Shown: piece by piece, positions 1 to 4,712 of the stretch | How positions within the stretch are numbered: position 1 is the first letter of the stretch | Layout of the letters: every line of letters begins with the position of its first letter | Assembly: GCA_030667105.1 (NCBI GenBank) | Contig: DAOUWN010000048.1 | Span: 1 to 10,710 of the forward strand | Direction: 5' to 3' | From: Deltaproteobacteria bacterium | Lineage (GTDB): Bacteria; Desulfobacterota; Desulfobacteria; C00003060 | DNA length: 10,710 bases | The notes under the pieces: model-generated | Seen by the model: only the letters and a program-made list of their open reading frames with translations | Databases searched by the model: none | Told to the model about the DNA's origin: nothing | Translations under genes and position numbers: made by a program

Positions 1-487
1 CTGCTAGTTTCGGATATCTAAAGGCATTCTTTCTGTTTTCAAGACCCCGCATAAAGGGTGAAACCGGGTGAGACAGTCCGTGCGCCAAAACTCTCTTTGT
101 GTGATGTTCTGGCAAGAAGACGCGTTTACCCTGCAAAAAGGTGCCTCTACGAGCCATAAAGAGATGATCAGCGATAAAATCATGATGCAGGACTACATCG
201 TGATCAATGAATATCAAATAACGCCCTTGGGAATATTTGACTGCCAAATTTTTGATCCTGGCCTGCCTTATCCCTGAATCATAATGCCACACTTGGCACC
301 ACCTCAAGCCCGAAGGTTTCAAAACCCCTTCAACAACTCCAGCTGTCTCTGGGCCAGATCCATCATCTGCTACGATGATCTCATCAGGGCTCCTTGTCTG
401 CTTGAGAGCAGAATGAAGTACAACCCCAAGAGCTTCAGGCCAGTTATACGTAGTCACGATAAGAGAAGCTGATAGCTGATGATTCAT
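1..487 (-). CDS. Family 2 glycosyltransferase, N-terminal part (runs off window)
   Basis: Likely transfers a sugar from a nucleotide-sugar donor during LPS core or surface glycan assembly at the cytoplasmic face of the inner membrane. The visible 162 residues start MNHQLSASLIVTTYNWPEAL, the typical first beta strand of a GT-A fold GT2 enzyme. They continue with the nucleotide-binding DDGS at residues 41-44, an RQARIKNLA stretch at 74-82 and a DHD (DXD-type metal-binding) motif at 95-97. The ATG at 487-485 is the chosen start because an in-frame TGA lies five codons upstream; no clear Shine-Dalgarno sequence is visible. The gene follows the Trm112-like gene by 48 nt, so the two are probably co-transcribed. 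The style resembles WaaE/KdtX-type core glycosyltransferases, but donor and acceptor cannot be read from the sequence. The C-terminal part is outside the window. Confidence 0.88.
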   Translation of the reverse strand, partial: MNHQLSASLIVTTYNWPEALGVVLHSALKQTRSPDEIIVADDGSGPETAGVVEGVLKPSGLRWCQVWHYDSGIRQARIKNLAVKYSQGRYLIFIDHDVVLHHDFIADHLFMARRGTFLQGKRVFLPEHHTKRVLAHGLSHPVSPFMRGLENRKNAFRYPKLA

Positions 488-535
488 GAAAGTCAGTTTT
501 CAAGGATAATTGCCAACCACTGCAGAAATATCCAA

Positions 536-712
536 TCAACTCTCCTCCAGCGGTTTTGCCTCGTCTATCAGCATGATTGGGATGTCATCCTTGATCTCAT
601 AAAGTAGCTTACAGTTATCGCAGATAAGCCCATCTTTTGTTTCATTAAGATAGATGTCCCCTTTGCACTTGGGACAGGCCAGAATATCCAATAGCTCCTT
701 GCTGATTGCCAT
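536..712 (-). CDS. Trm112/UPF0434 family small zinc-ribbon protein (YcaR-like)
   Basis: A 58-residue protein, full length for this family, starting MAISKELLDILACPKCKGDI. Two CxxC pairs (C13/C16 and C31/C34) can form one zinc ribbon. The ending, with IKDDIPIML at about 40-48 and an acidic tail, is typical of UPF0434/Trm112. Yeast Trm112 activates methyltransferases; the bacterial YcaR-like members have no settled function but often sit among LPS genes, as in E. coli between lpxK and kdsB. The start is well supported by the Shine-Dalgarno AAAGGAGGG, 6 nt before the ATG. It lies 48 nt ahead of the family 2 glycosyltransferase gene. A longer open frame across the same bases in another phase (568-816) lacks these motifs and is a shadow. 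Confidence 0.92.
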   Translation of the reverse strand: MAISKELLDILACPKCKGDIYLNETKDGLICDNCKLLYEIKDDIPIMLIDEAKPLEES

Positions 713-730
713 GATTTTCCCTCCTTTACT

Positions 731-780
731 TTTTCACCGGCCGCTTCGCTCAAGACGCCGAGGTCGCAAAGACTCTTTTT
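731..780 (+). repeat. Dispersed repeat fragment, CACCG...GACGC type
   Basis: It begins TTTTTCACCG and continues with a GACGCCGAGG core and a CGCAAAG stretch before a second T-run. It is a diverged relative of the element at 4674-4712, sharing the leading T-run plus CACCG, a central GACGC and the closing T-run. The alignment was made by eye and is only moderate. Confidence 0.4.
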
Positions 781-782
781 CC

Positions 783-807
783 ATTTGCCGCTAAGAGGGC
801 GGCAAAT
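783..807. repeat. Perfect inverted repeat, 9-bp stem
   Basis: ATTTGCCGC (783-791) and GCGGCAAAT (799-807) flank a 7-nt loop. It lies about 70 nt upstream of the Trm112-like start, in its probable leader. Neither strand has a T-run after the stem, so it is not a standard terminator. Confidence 0.6.
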
Positions 808-857
808 CAAAACCACTCAGCCTCCGGCAAACAAATAAAATTACCAATGTTGCGACT

Positions 858-896
858 ATCCCTTGCAATTCAAACTTCAAACATTGCCTAAGGGAT
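858..896. repeat. Imperfect inverted repeat with 2-nt bulge
   Basis: ATCCCTTGCAAT (858-869) pairs with ATTGC (883-887) and AAGGGAT (890-896), leaving a CT bulge at 888-889 and a 13-nt loop: 12 base pairs in two blocks. It is the second of three stem-loops in a row. Function unknown. Confidence 0.5.
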
Positions 897-902
897 GCTG
901 TT

Positions 903-935
903 TTTTCCTTTCTGTCCTCTCAGCAGAAAGGAAAA
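903..935. repeat. Perfect inverted repeat, 12-bp stem
   Basis: TTTTCCTTTCTG (903-914) and CAGAAAGGAAAA (924-935) are exact inverse complements around a 9-nt loop. It is the longest perfect dyad in the gap between HEPN and Trm112. The stem ends are A/T-rich, so it could act weakly as a terminator, but the bases beyond are not a T-run. Confidence 0.55.
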
Positions 936-960
936 GGAATAATCTCAATCCCGATTTCAT

Positions 961-990
961 CCTCAGTGCTCTCAGCGAGCTCTGCGGTGA
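961..990 (-). repeat. Inverted copy of the CACCGCAGAG dispersed repeat
   Basis: Read on the minus strand it gives TTCACCGCAGAG, then a C, then TCGCTGAG. The copy at 4674-4712 reads TTCACCGCAGAG followed directly by TCGCTGAG, so the two agree over about 20 bases with one inserted base. This supports a family of dispersed elements of which at least two copies are in the window. Confidence 0.65.
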
Positions 991-1038
991 ATACAGCCTT
1001 CTTCAGACACACACAGTCTTTAGCCTAACAGCACAGCT

Positions 1039-1194
1039 CTAAACAATGCGCTGCACCTTTGTCTCAAATTTCCCCTCTATCTCCAGTAAACGCTCAGATG
1101 TTAACATAGGTTCCTTCAGCACTGGACCCCGTAGGCGGTTATTGTCTCCAACTCTGTGACTTGTTTTTTCGCTTTTTAGGCCTTTTCCATCCAC
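1039..1194 (-). CDS. Possible small open frame after hepT (uncertain)
   Basis: An open frame of 51 codons from a GTG at 1194, or 22 codons from an ATG at 1107. It overlaps the last codons of the HEPN gene and ends in TAG at 1039. From the ATG it reads MLTSERLLEIEGKFETKVQR, which is charged, helical-looking and protein-like. I do not recognise it and see no good Shine-Dalgarno sequence. It may be a gene remnant left near the toxin-antitoxin patch, or chance. Confidence 0.2.
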   Translation of the reverse strand: MDGKGLKSEKTSHRVGDNNRLRGPVLKEPMLTSERLLEIEGKFETKVQRIV

Positions 1195-1616
1195 GCTATG
1201 ACGTGTCTGGAAAATTCCCTGAAGTCGTCAAGGTCTTGGAGCCTGTCAAACAACTTCTCTGCGTCAAATTTGCCTGGCAAGTAATCGTGGATCAATCTGT
1301 TCCTAAAAGCAGGCATCCCTTTGAGTTTCTGACCAAGTTCCTTTGGAATGATACCTGATCCCGCAAGGGCCAAAATGGCCTCAGATTCACTATCTCTGAC
1401 CTTTGCAAGTCCCACGGCAACAACGATATGCAAGGAAATTCTTGTGACGTCCTGAATAGCGCACGCCAACGTGTATTTTATGGCCTTTGTCCTCTCAAAA
1501 TTCTTTCGATCCAAGAAAAAATCCGGCCCACCCACCTTCATAGCTTCAAGGTCCGACAGTTGGCGCTGCAAATTGTCCAGGTATTCTAACACCCTTTCTT
1601 TTCTCAGGATTCCCAT
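1176..1616 (-). CDS. hepT: HEPN-domain ribonuclease toxin (HepT, DUF86 family)
   Basis: A 146-residue, mostly helical HEPN protein of the DUF86 type, likely the toxin of an MNT/HEPN toxin-antitoxin pair. Studied HepT proteins cleave RNA through a dimeric active site built on the R-x4-6-H-x-Y motif. Here the motif is intact: RNRLIHDY at residues 105-112, with R105, H110 and Y112. In the studied Shewanella system the partner nucleotidyltransferase silences HepT by adding AMP groups to the equivalent tyrosine, so Y112 is the predicted target. The ATG shares one base with the stop of the upstream MNT gene (TGATG, 1614-1618), implying coupled translation and matched dosage. Length fits the family and no frameshift is seen. 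RNA target unknown. Confidence 0.88.
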   Translation of the reverse strand: MGILRKERVLEYLDNLQRQLSDLEAMKVGGPDFFLDRKNFERTKAIKYTLACAIQDVTRISLHIVVAVGLAKVRDSESEAILALAGSGIIPKELGQKLKGMPAFRNRLIHDYLPGKFDAEKLFDRLQDLDDFREFSRHVIAWMEKA

Positions 1617-2041
1617 CAGCCTGCGCTCCTTATCTTCTCAGCCAATAATGAGTAGTACAAGGACAATAACGGCTTCATGTCGAAGTACCTGTATAAGATA
1701 TTTGTCTCAAATTCCACCCTTGCAGATTCATCCCTGACAAAAAGTTCCTGCCCATACCGGACTACTTCAAACTTTAGTAGCATTGGCATCGTATTTAACA
1801 AGTGAAGATCAACCTTATAGCCGCCAATATTATCAGGTATGCTTTCCGTCAGCTCTTTGTCCTTTCTGTGATAAAAGGCATCATCCCCTTCTCTCACATA
1901 GCAGGCAATGTCCAAATCGCTGTGCGGATGGGTTAATCCGCTCGCCCTGGATCCAAAGAGATACGCAAACAAGACATCAGGATCACTGCCCAATGCCTTG
2001 CTCAATCCAACGATGATCTCTTTTTCAATTTTTGAGCCCAC
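1616..2041 (-). CDS. mntA: MNT-domain nucleotidyltransferase antitoxin (MntA-like)
   Basis: A 141-residue minimal nucleotidyltransferase. The fold signature GS-x10-D-x-D is complete: G30, S31, D42 and D44, with a likely third acidic residue at D78 in YKVDLH. It resembles MntA antitoxins, which use ATP to AMPylate the HEPN toxin and neutralise it; the chemistry here is inferred from family and neighbour. The start is GTG at 2041-2039, with GGAG about 8 nt upstream; an ATG 14 nt further up is out of frame. The gene precedes and overlaps hepT by one base. The 105 nt upstream, back to the AbrB/PIN remnant, show no promoter I can name. With the catalytic residues present, the pair looks functional. 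Confidence 0.88.
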   Translation of the reverse strand: MGSKIEKEIIVGLSKALGSDPDVLFAYLFGSRASGLTHPHSDLDIACYVREGDDAFYHRKDKELTESIPDNIGGYKVDLHLLNTMPMLLKFEVVRYGQELFVRDESARVEFETNILYRYFDMKPLLSLYYSLLAEKIRSAG

Positions 2042-2146
2042 GATCTAATCTCCATGTTGGTACATTTCAGGTGACTTCTAAAGCCGTTAACTGAACCAAC
2101 TGGAAAAATGCAAAGAAAAGGCAAGCAAAGGATAGCCATGGGTAAT

Positions 2147-2245
2147 TCAGACTTGCATCTCGGTGATCTGGTCGGCTGTAATAATATTCAACTCGGGGAA
2201 ATAGGTTGAATAATATCCAGTGTCACTTGTTACAATATTACTCAT
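2147..2245 (-). pseudogene. Probable remnant of a PIN-domain (VapC-like) toxin
   Basis: A 32-codon open frame starting MSNIVTSDTGYYSTYFPELN. Its ATG overlaps the stop of the AbrB-type antitoxin gene by 8 nt (ATGAGTAA), exactly where a co-translated toxin should begin. PIN toxins are about 130 residues long, and their C-terminus commonly reads like a 'TSD..F..YFPEL.II' strand with a late aspartate. Here that ending follows almost directly on the start codon, as if an internal deletion had removed nearly the whole gene, including the early catalytic acidic residues. The match rests on my memory of the family, not on a search. The alternative is a chance short frame. Either way no full-length toxin follows this antitoxin. 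Confidence 0.5.
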
Positions 2246-2468
2246 CAATTCTACCACGAAGTTGATCAATAATAGAGTCAACACTCTGTCTGTCCTGGTA
2301 TGCCCCACGCCCAAGCCATTTCATGAACTTATTTTCGTGCCTGTTTTTTACAAGGACAACCTTGTTGCGCTCGGCAACGACATCAACATCCATACCTGGT
2401 AAGAACCCGAATTTCTTTCTTATTTCTTTCGGTATCGTTATCTGGCCCTTAACGGTAATCTTTGGCAT
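2238..2468 (-). CDS. AbrB/SpoVT-family antitoxin or transcription regulator
   Basis: A 76-residue protein with an N-terminal swapped-hairpin AbrB domain. Residues 3-21 carry the hallmark KGQITIPKEIRKKFG, and the second strand pair (VVAERNKVVLV) follows at 30-40. The C-terminal ~35 residues (WLGRGAYQDRQSVDSIIDQL and on) form the part that in such antitoxins binds the PIN toxin. AbrB-type antitoxins bind their own promoter as dimers; a strong inverted repeat lies just upstream (2488-2517). The ATG at 2468 is supported by AAGGGGA 6 nt upstream. The downstream partner is reduced to a 32-codon remnant, so this looks like an orphan antitoxin that may now act only as an autoregulator or as protection against related toxins. 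Confidence 0.9.
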   Translation of the reverse strand: MPKITVKGQITIPKEIRKKFGFLPGMDVDVVAERNKVVLVKNRHENKFMKWLGRGAYQDRQSVDSIIDQLRGRIDE

Positions 2469-2487
2469 AATCTTCCCCTTAAGAAAT

Positions 2488-2517
2488 TGGTATTACATTT
2501 TTTTATCTGTAATACCA
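2488..2517. promoter_or_regulatory. Inverted-repeat operator upstream of the AbrB gene
   Basis: TGGTATTACA (2488-2497) and TGTAATACCA (2508-2517) are perfect 10-bp inverse complements with a 10-nt A/T spacer. The half-sites are therefore centred 20 bp apart, two helical turns. The dyad lies 20-49 nt upstream of the AbrB start and covers the expected -10 region, the place for autorepression by the AbrB dimer or its complex. Confidence 0.7.
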
Positions 2518-2573
2518 CAAAAGAGGGATGTCAACTCTTCTTGCAGGTCATTGGAACATAAGAGTTGAAACAT
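2493..2573 (-). CDS. Possible 26-residue leader peptide (uncertain)
   Basis: A small frame from ATG 2573, with AAGGGAG 5 nt upstream, to TAA 2493. It starts MFQLLCSNDLQEELTSLFCG and lies between the epimerase and AbrB genes, across the promoter and operator. The Shine-Dalgarno sequence is better than that of several real genes here, but the length and position make chance likely. Confidence 0.15.
   Translation of the reverse strand: MFQLLCSNDLQEELTSLFCGITDKKM
2506..2534 (-). promoter_or_regulatory. Candidate sigma-70 promoter for the AbrB gene
   Basis: A consensus -35 box TTGACA lies at 2534-2529 on the minus strand. After a 17-nt spacer comes TACAGA (2511-2506), a weak -10. The strong -35, correct spacing and overlap with the inverted repeat support it; the poor -10 keeps confidence moderate. 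Confidence 0.45.
2531..2568. repeat. Second inverted repeat at the AbrB promoter
   Basis: TCAACTCTT (2531-2539) and AAGAGTTGA (2560-2568) form a perfect 9-bp dyad with a 20-nt spacer. The left arm overlaps the -35 box. It could be a regulator site, or a stem-loop after the epimerase gene; it lacks a T-run and is not a clear terminator. Confidence 0.45.
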
Positions 2574-2602
2574 AGTTGCTCCCTTACCACTCAACCATTT
2601 AA

Positions 2603-3544
2603 CTACTCGACCAGGCCCTTAATCCACTCATATTCCGCCTGAAGACCATCCTGGATCGCTACCTTGGGCCTATATCCCAGCGTTTCTATGGCCTTGGTCA
2701 TGTCCGCAGAGGTGTGTCTCACATCACCCTTTTGTACTTCCTGATAATTCACCTTTGACTCCGACCCCACTATCTCTTTGATGATATCGATAACCTTGTT
2801 CAGGGTAATGCGAGAGCCCCCTCCGACATTAAACACTTCTCCTGGCGAGGCCTTTTCAAATGCCAGCCAATTTGCTTTCACAATGTCGTTAACATGAGTG
2901 AAATCTCTGCTCTGTTCGCCGTCGCCATATACCTCAAGAGTCTTGCCCTCCAGCGCCCATCTAAAAAAACGATGAAAGGCCATGTCTGGCCTCTGCCGGG
3001 CCCCATAAACCGTGAAATAACGAAGTGAAACCGTTGGCACTCCAAAATTCTTGTAGTAAAGCCAACAGAGGTGTTCAGCAGCCAACTTGGAAACACCATA
3101 AGGAGAAACCGGGCAGGGGAGGGAATTTTCTCTCATTGGAAGATCCGTTGTGTCTCCGTAAACAGAAGATGAGGATGCGTAAACAAATTTCTTGACCGGC
3201 CTTTCCTTGCATGCCTCAAGGAGCATCTGTGTCGCAAGTATGTTGTTATCAGTGTAGATCTTAAAGCTCTCTCCCCAACTCGCCCGCACTCCAGCCTGAG
3301 CGGCTTGATGAAAGACAACGTCAACTCCGTCCAAGAGTTTTGATAGATCTACTTCCAGAAGGCTTCCTTCGAAGAAGTGAAATCTTTCCCCTTTTCTTAT
3401 GCCGGCAAGATTTGATTCCTTTATGGCCCTAGGATAGTAATCCATAAAACTATCGATACCCGCAACAGTCAATCCCTTTTCAATCAAGTATTCACACAAG
3501 TGCGATCCTATAAAGCCGGCAGCGCCGGTAACCAAGCATTTCAT
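2603..3544 (-). CDS. NAD-dependent sugar-nucleotide epimerase/dehydratase (extended SDR)
   Basis: A 313-residue extended short-chain dehydrogenase, full length. It shows the NAD-binding GAAGFIG (residues 7-13), an acidic residue after the second strand (D31) that prefers NAD, the active-site serine cluster YASSSSVYG (122-130) and the catalytic Y149-x3-K153 in YGVSK. The blocks RYFTVYGARQRPDM (175-188) and VYGDGEQSRDFTHVND (205-220) are typical of UDP-glucose/UDP-glucuronate 4-epimerases and related dehydratases. It probably makes a UDP-sugar for the LPS core; the exact substrate is not clear. It lacks the look of HldD, the heptose epimerase. It starts inside the waaC stop (ATGA overlap), with AGGGAG 8 nt upstream. 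It is the last gene of the LPS run before the toxin-antitoxin patch. Confidence 0.9.
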   Translation of the reverse strand: MKCLVTGAAGFIGSHLCEYLIEKGLTVAGIDSFMDYYPRAIKESNLAGIRKGERFHFFEGSLLEVDLSKLLDGVDVVFHQAAQAGVRASWGESFKIYTDNNILATQMLLEACKERPVKKFVYASSSSVYGDTTDLPMRENSLPCPVSPYGVSKLAAEHLCWLYYKNFGVPTVSLRYFTVYGARQRPDMAFHRFFRWALEGKTLEVYGDGEQSRDFTHVNDIVKANWLAFEKASPGEVFNVGGGSRITLNKVIDIIKEIVGSESKVNYQEVQKGDVRHTSADMTKAIETLGYRPKVAIQDGLQAEYEWIKGLVE

Positions 3545-4653
3545 TGTATATTCTCCCTATTCCTTTCATTGGAGATTGGATATTGATCATTGGGCACTGG
3601 ATATTCTGCAACATCGACAAGCTTTTCAACCCCATCGAATACCTCTTCTACAGAAATCTGCTCCATGCAATCCTTTGTAGTGCATTCCCGTTTGAAGCAG
3701 GGACTACATTTCAGACCAGCCCTTATAACCTGATGGCCCGACCCAAAGGGGCCGGTTCTCCACGGAGCCGTTGGTCCGAAAAGAGCCACAACCGGAGTTC
3801 CTACCGCAGCAGCAAGGTGCATTGGCCCGGTGTCAGTCGAAATAAGCAAGTCGGATTTCTCGTAGAGTGCGGCCAGGATTTTTAAGGTCGTCTCTCCGGC
3901 AAGGTTTACAGCCTCACCTTTCATCATGGATATCATGTGCTGAATGATGGTGCGATCTTCCTGGCTTCCCGTAAAAATCACCCTGGCATTATATTGTTCA
4001 ATCAGCCTGTCAGTCAATATGGAAAACTTGCGGGCACCCCAAAGCTTTGTCTCCCATTTGGCCACAGGATGGATCAGTACGAGTGGTCTATGGCCCGTCA
4101 GTCCGTGTCGAACCAGAAGGTCATCAGCCATGGCGCGATCACGATCGCCAATAGGAAGATCGTATACAATCTTAGGCGACTGGATCGCCAAGAATTCGAG
4201 AAGCATCATGCCTCTTGAAAGAGCGTGAATATCCATGTTAACGGGAGGAACACGTTCATTCAGAAAATGATAACTATGTTCCATATGTTCCATGCCTTTG
4301 TCATATCCAATTTTGCGCTTTGCCCTGACCAATCCGATCAGAACACCACTTTTGAGCAAACTCTGAAAATCTAGAACGATATCATATCTTGTGTCCCGGA
4401 TTTCCTTTACAAAAGAGTATGCCTCCCTGATATTGTCAAGACCCGAAGGCCCCAATAGACCTCTGACCCAGCTTTTTCGCTTTGAGATCAGAACCCGGTC
4501 AAGGGCCTGATGGCCCTCAACAAGAGGAGATGCGGCCTCTTCTACGAGCCATGCAATGTGGGCATCGGGAAAATGCGTCCTCAGAGCATTTAAAGCAGGC
4601 AGCGTATGGATAACGTCTCCGATGGCGCTCATTTTGACAATCAATATGTTCAT
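3541..4653 (-). CDS. waaC: ADP-heptose--LPS heptosyltransferase I-type (GT9)
   Basis: A 370-residue GT-B fold enzyme of family 9, likely adding the first L-glycero-D-manno-heptose to Kdo-lipid A at the inner face of the inner membrane. The start MNILIVKMSAIGDVIHTLPA is characteristic of WaaC, with D13 as the proposed catalytic base. The donor-binding motif STDTGPMHLAAA spans 272-283 and VVALFGPTAPWRTGP 288-302. Four cysteines follow (C316, C319, C324, C329). Residues 352-370 (PVPNDQYPISNERNRENIQ) are unlike the family and are encoded by a CCAAT-rich repeat at 3543-3601, so the gene reads into a repeat before stopping. ATG at 4653; the Shine-Dalgarno sequence is weak. It lies 26 nt after waaF and overlaps the epimerase gene by 4 nt. 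Heptosyltransferase I rather than II or III is inferred from the N-terminus. Confidence 0.88.
   Translation of the reverse strand: MNILIVKMSAIGDVIHTLPALNALRTHFPDAHIAWLVEEAASPLVEGHQALDRVLISKRKSWVRGLLGPSGLDNIREAYSFVKEIRDTRYDIVLDFQSLLKSGVLIGLVRAKRKIGYDKGMEHMEHSYHFLNERVPPVNMDIHALSRGMMLLEFLAIQSPKIVYDLPIGDRDRAMADDLLVRHGLTGHRPLVLIHPVAKWETKLWGARKFSILTDRLIEQYNARVIFTGSQEDRTIIQHMISMMKGEAVNLAGETTLKILAALYEKSDLLISTDTGPMHLAAAVGTPVVALFGPTAPWRTGPFGSGHQVIRAGLKCSPCFKRECTTKDCMEQISVEEVFDGVEKLVDVAEYPVPNDQYPISNERNRENIQ
3561..3601 (-). repeat. CCAAT/CCAATG-rich repeat forming the waaC tail
   Basis: The minus strand holds imperfect repeats CCAATGATCAATA and CCAATCTCCAATGA. The next genes upstream show a related CATTGGTCATTCG just after the acyltransferase stop (5950-5970 region). 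It supplies the final codons of waaC and ends just before the epimerase ribosome binding site. Confidence 0.5.
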
Positions 4654-4673
4654 GGGGCTAGTGCCTTGTTACG

Positions 4674-4712
4674 TTTTTTTCACCGCAGAGTCGCTGAGGA
4701 CGCAGAGAAGTC
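4674..4712 (+). repeat. Dispersed CACCGCAGAG repeat overlapping the 3' end of waaF
   Basis: A T-run followed by CACCGCAGAGTCGCTGAGGA and CGCAGAGAAG. The core reappears inverted at 961-990 and in diverged form at 731-780. Here it supplies the stop codon and the last ten or so codons of waaF. Confidence 0.65.

Larger units (their letters stand above)
713..1175. other. 463-nt non-coding stretch with repeats and stem-loops
   Basis: No convincing protein gene is visible between the HEPN gene and the Trm112-like gene, apart from a weak small frame entering from the HEPN end. The stretch holds, in + strand order, a dispersed-repeat fragment (731-780), stem-loops at 783-807, 858-896 and 903-935, and an inverted copy of the same repeat type (961-990). 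None of the stem-loops is followed by a clean T-run on either strand, so I do not call a terminator. A promoter for the Trm112-like and glycosyltransferase genes could lie here, but I cannot name -35 and -10 boxes. Confidence 0.6.

Noticed and set aside
68..472. Two plus-strand open frames
   Set aside because: They are antisense shadows of the glycosyltransferase gene, which has clear GT2 motifs.
568..816. 82-codon minus-strand frame over the Trm112-like gene
   Set aside because: It overlaps the true 58-residue frame in another phase and lacks the CxxC pairs; the real start has the strong Shine-Dalgarno sequence.
783..935. Intrinsic terminators at the three stem-loops
   Set aside because: None is followed by a T-run on either strand, so they are listed only as inverted repeats.
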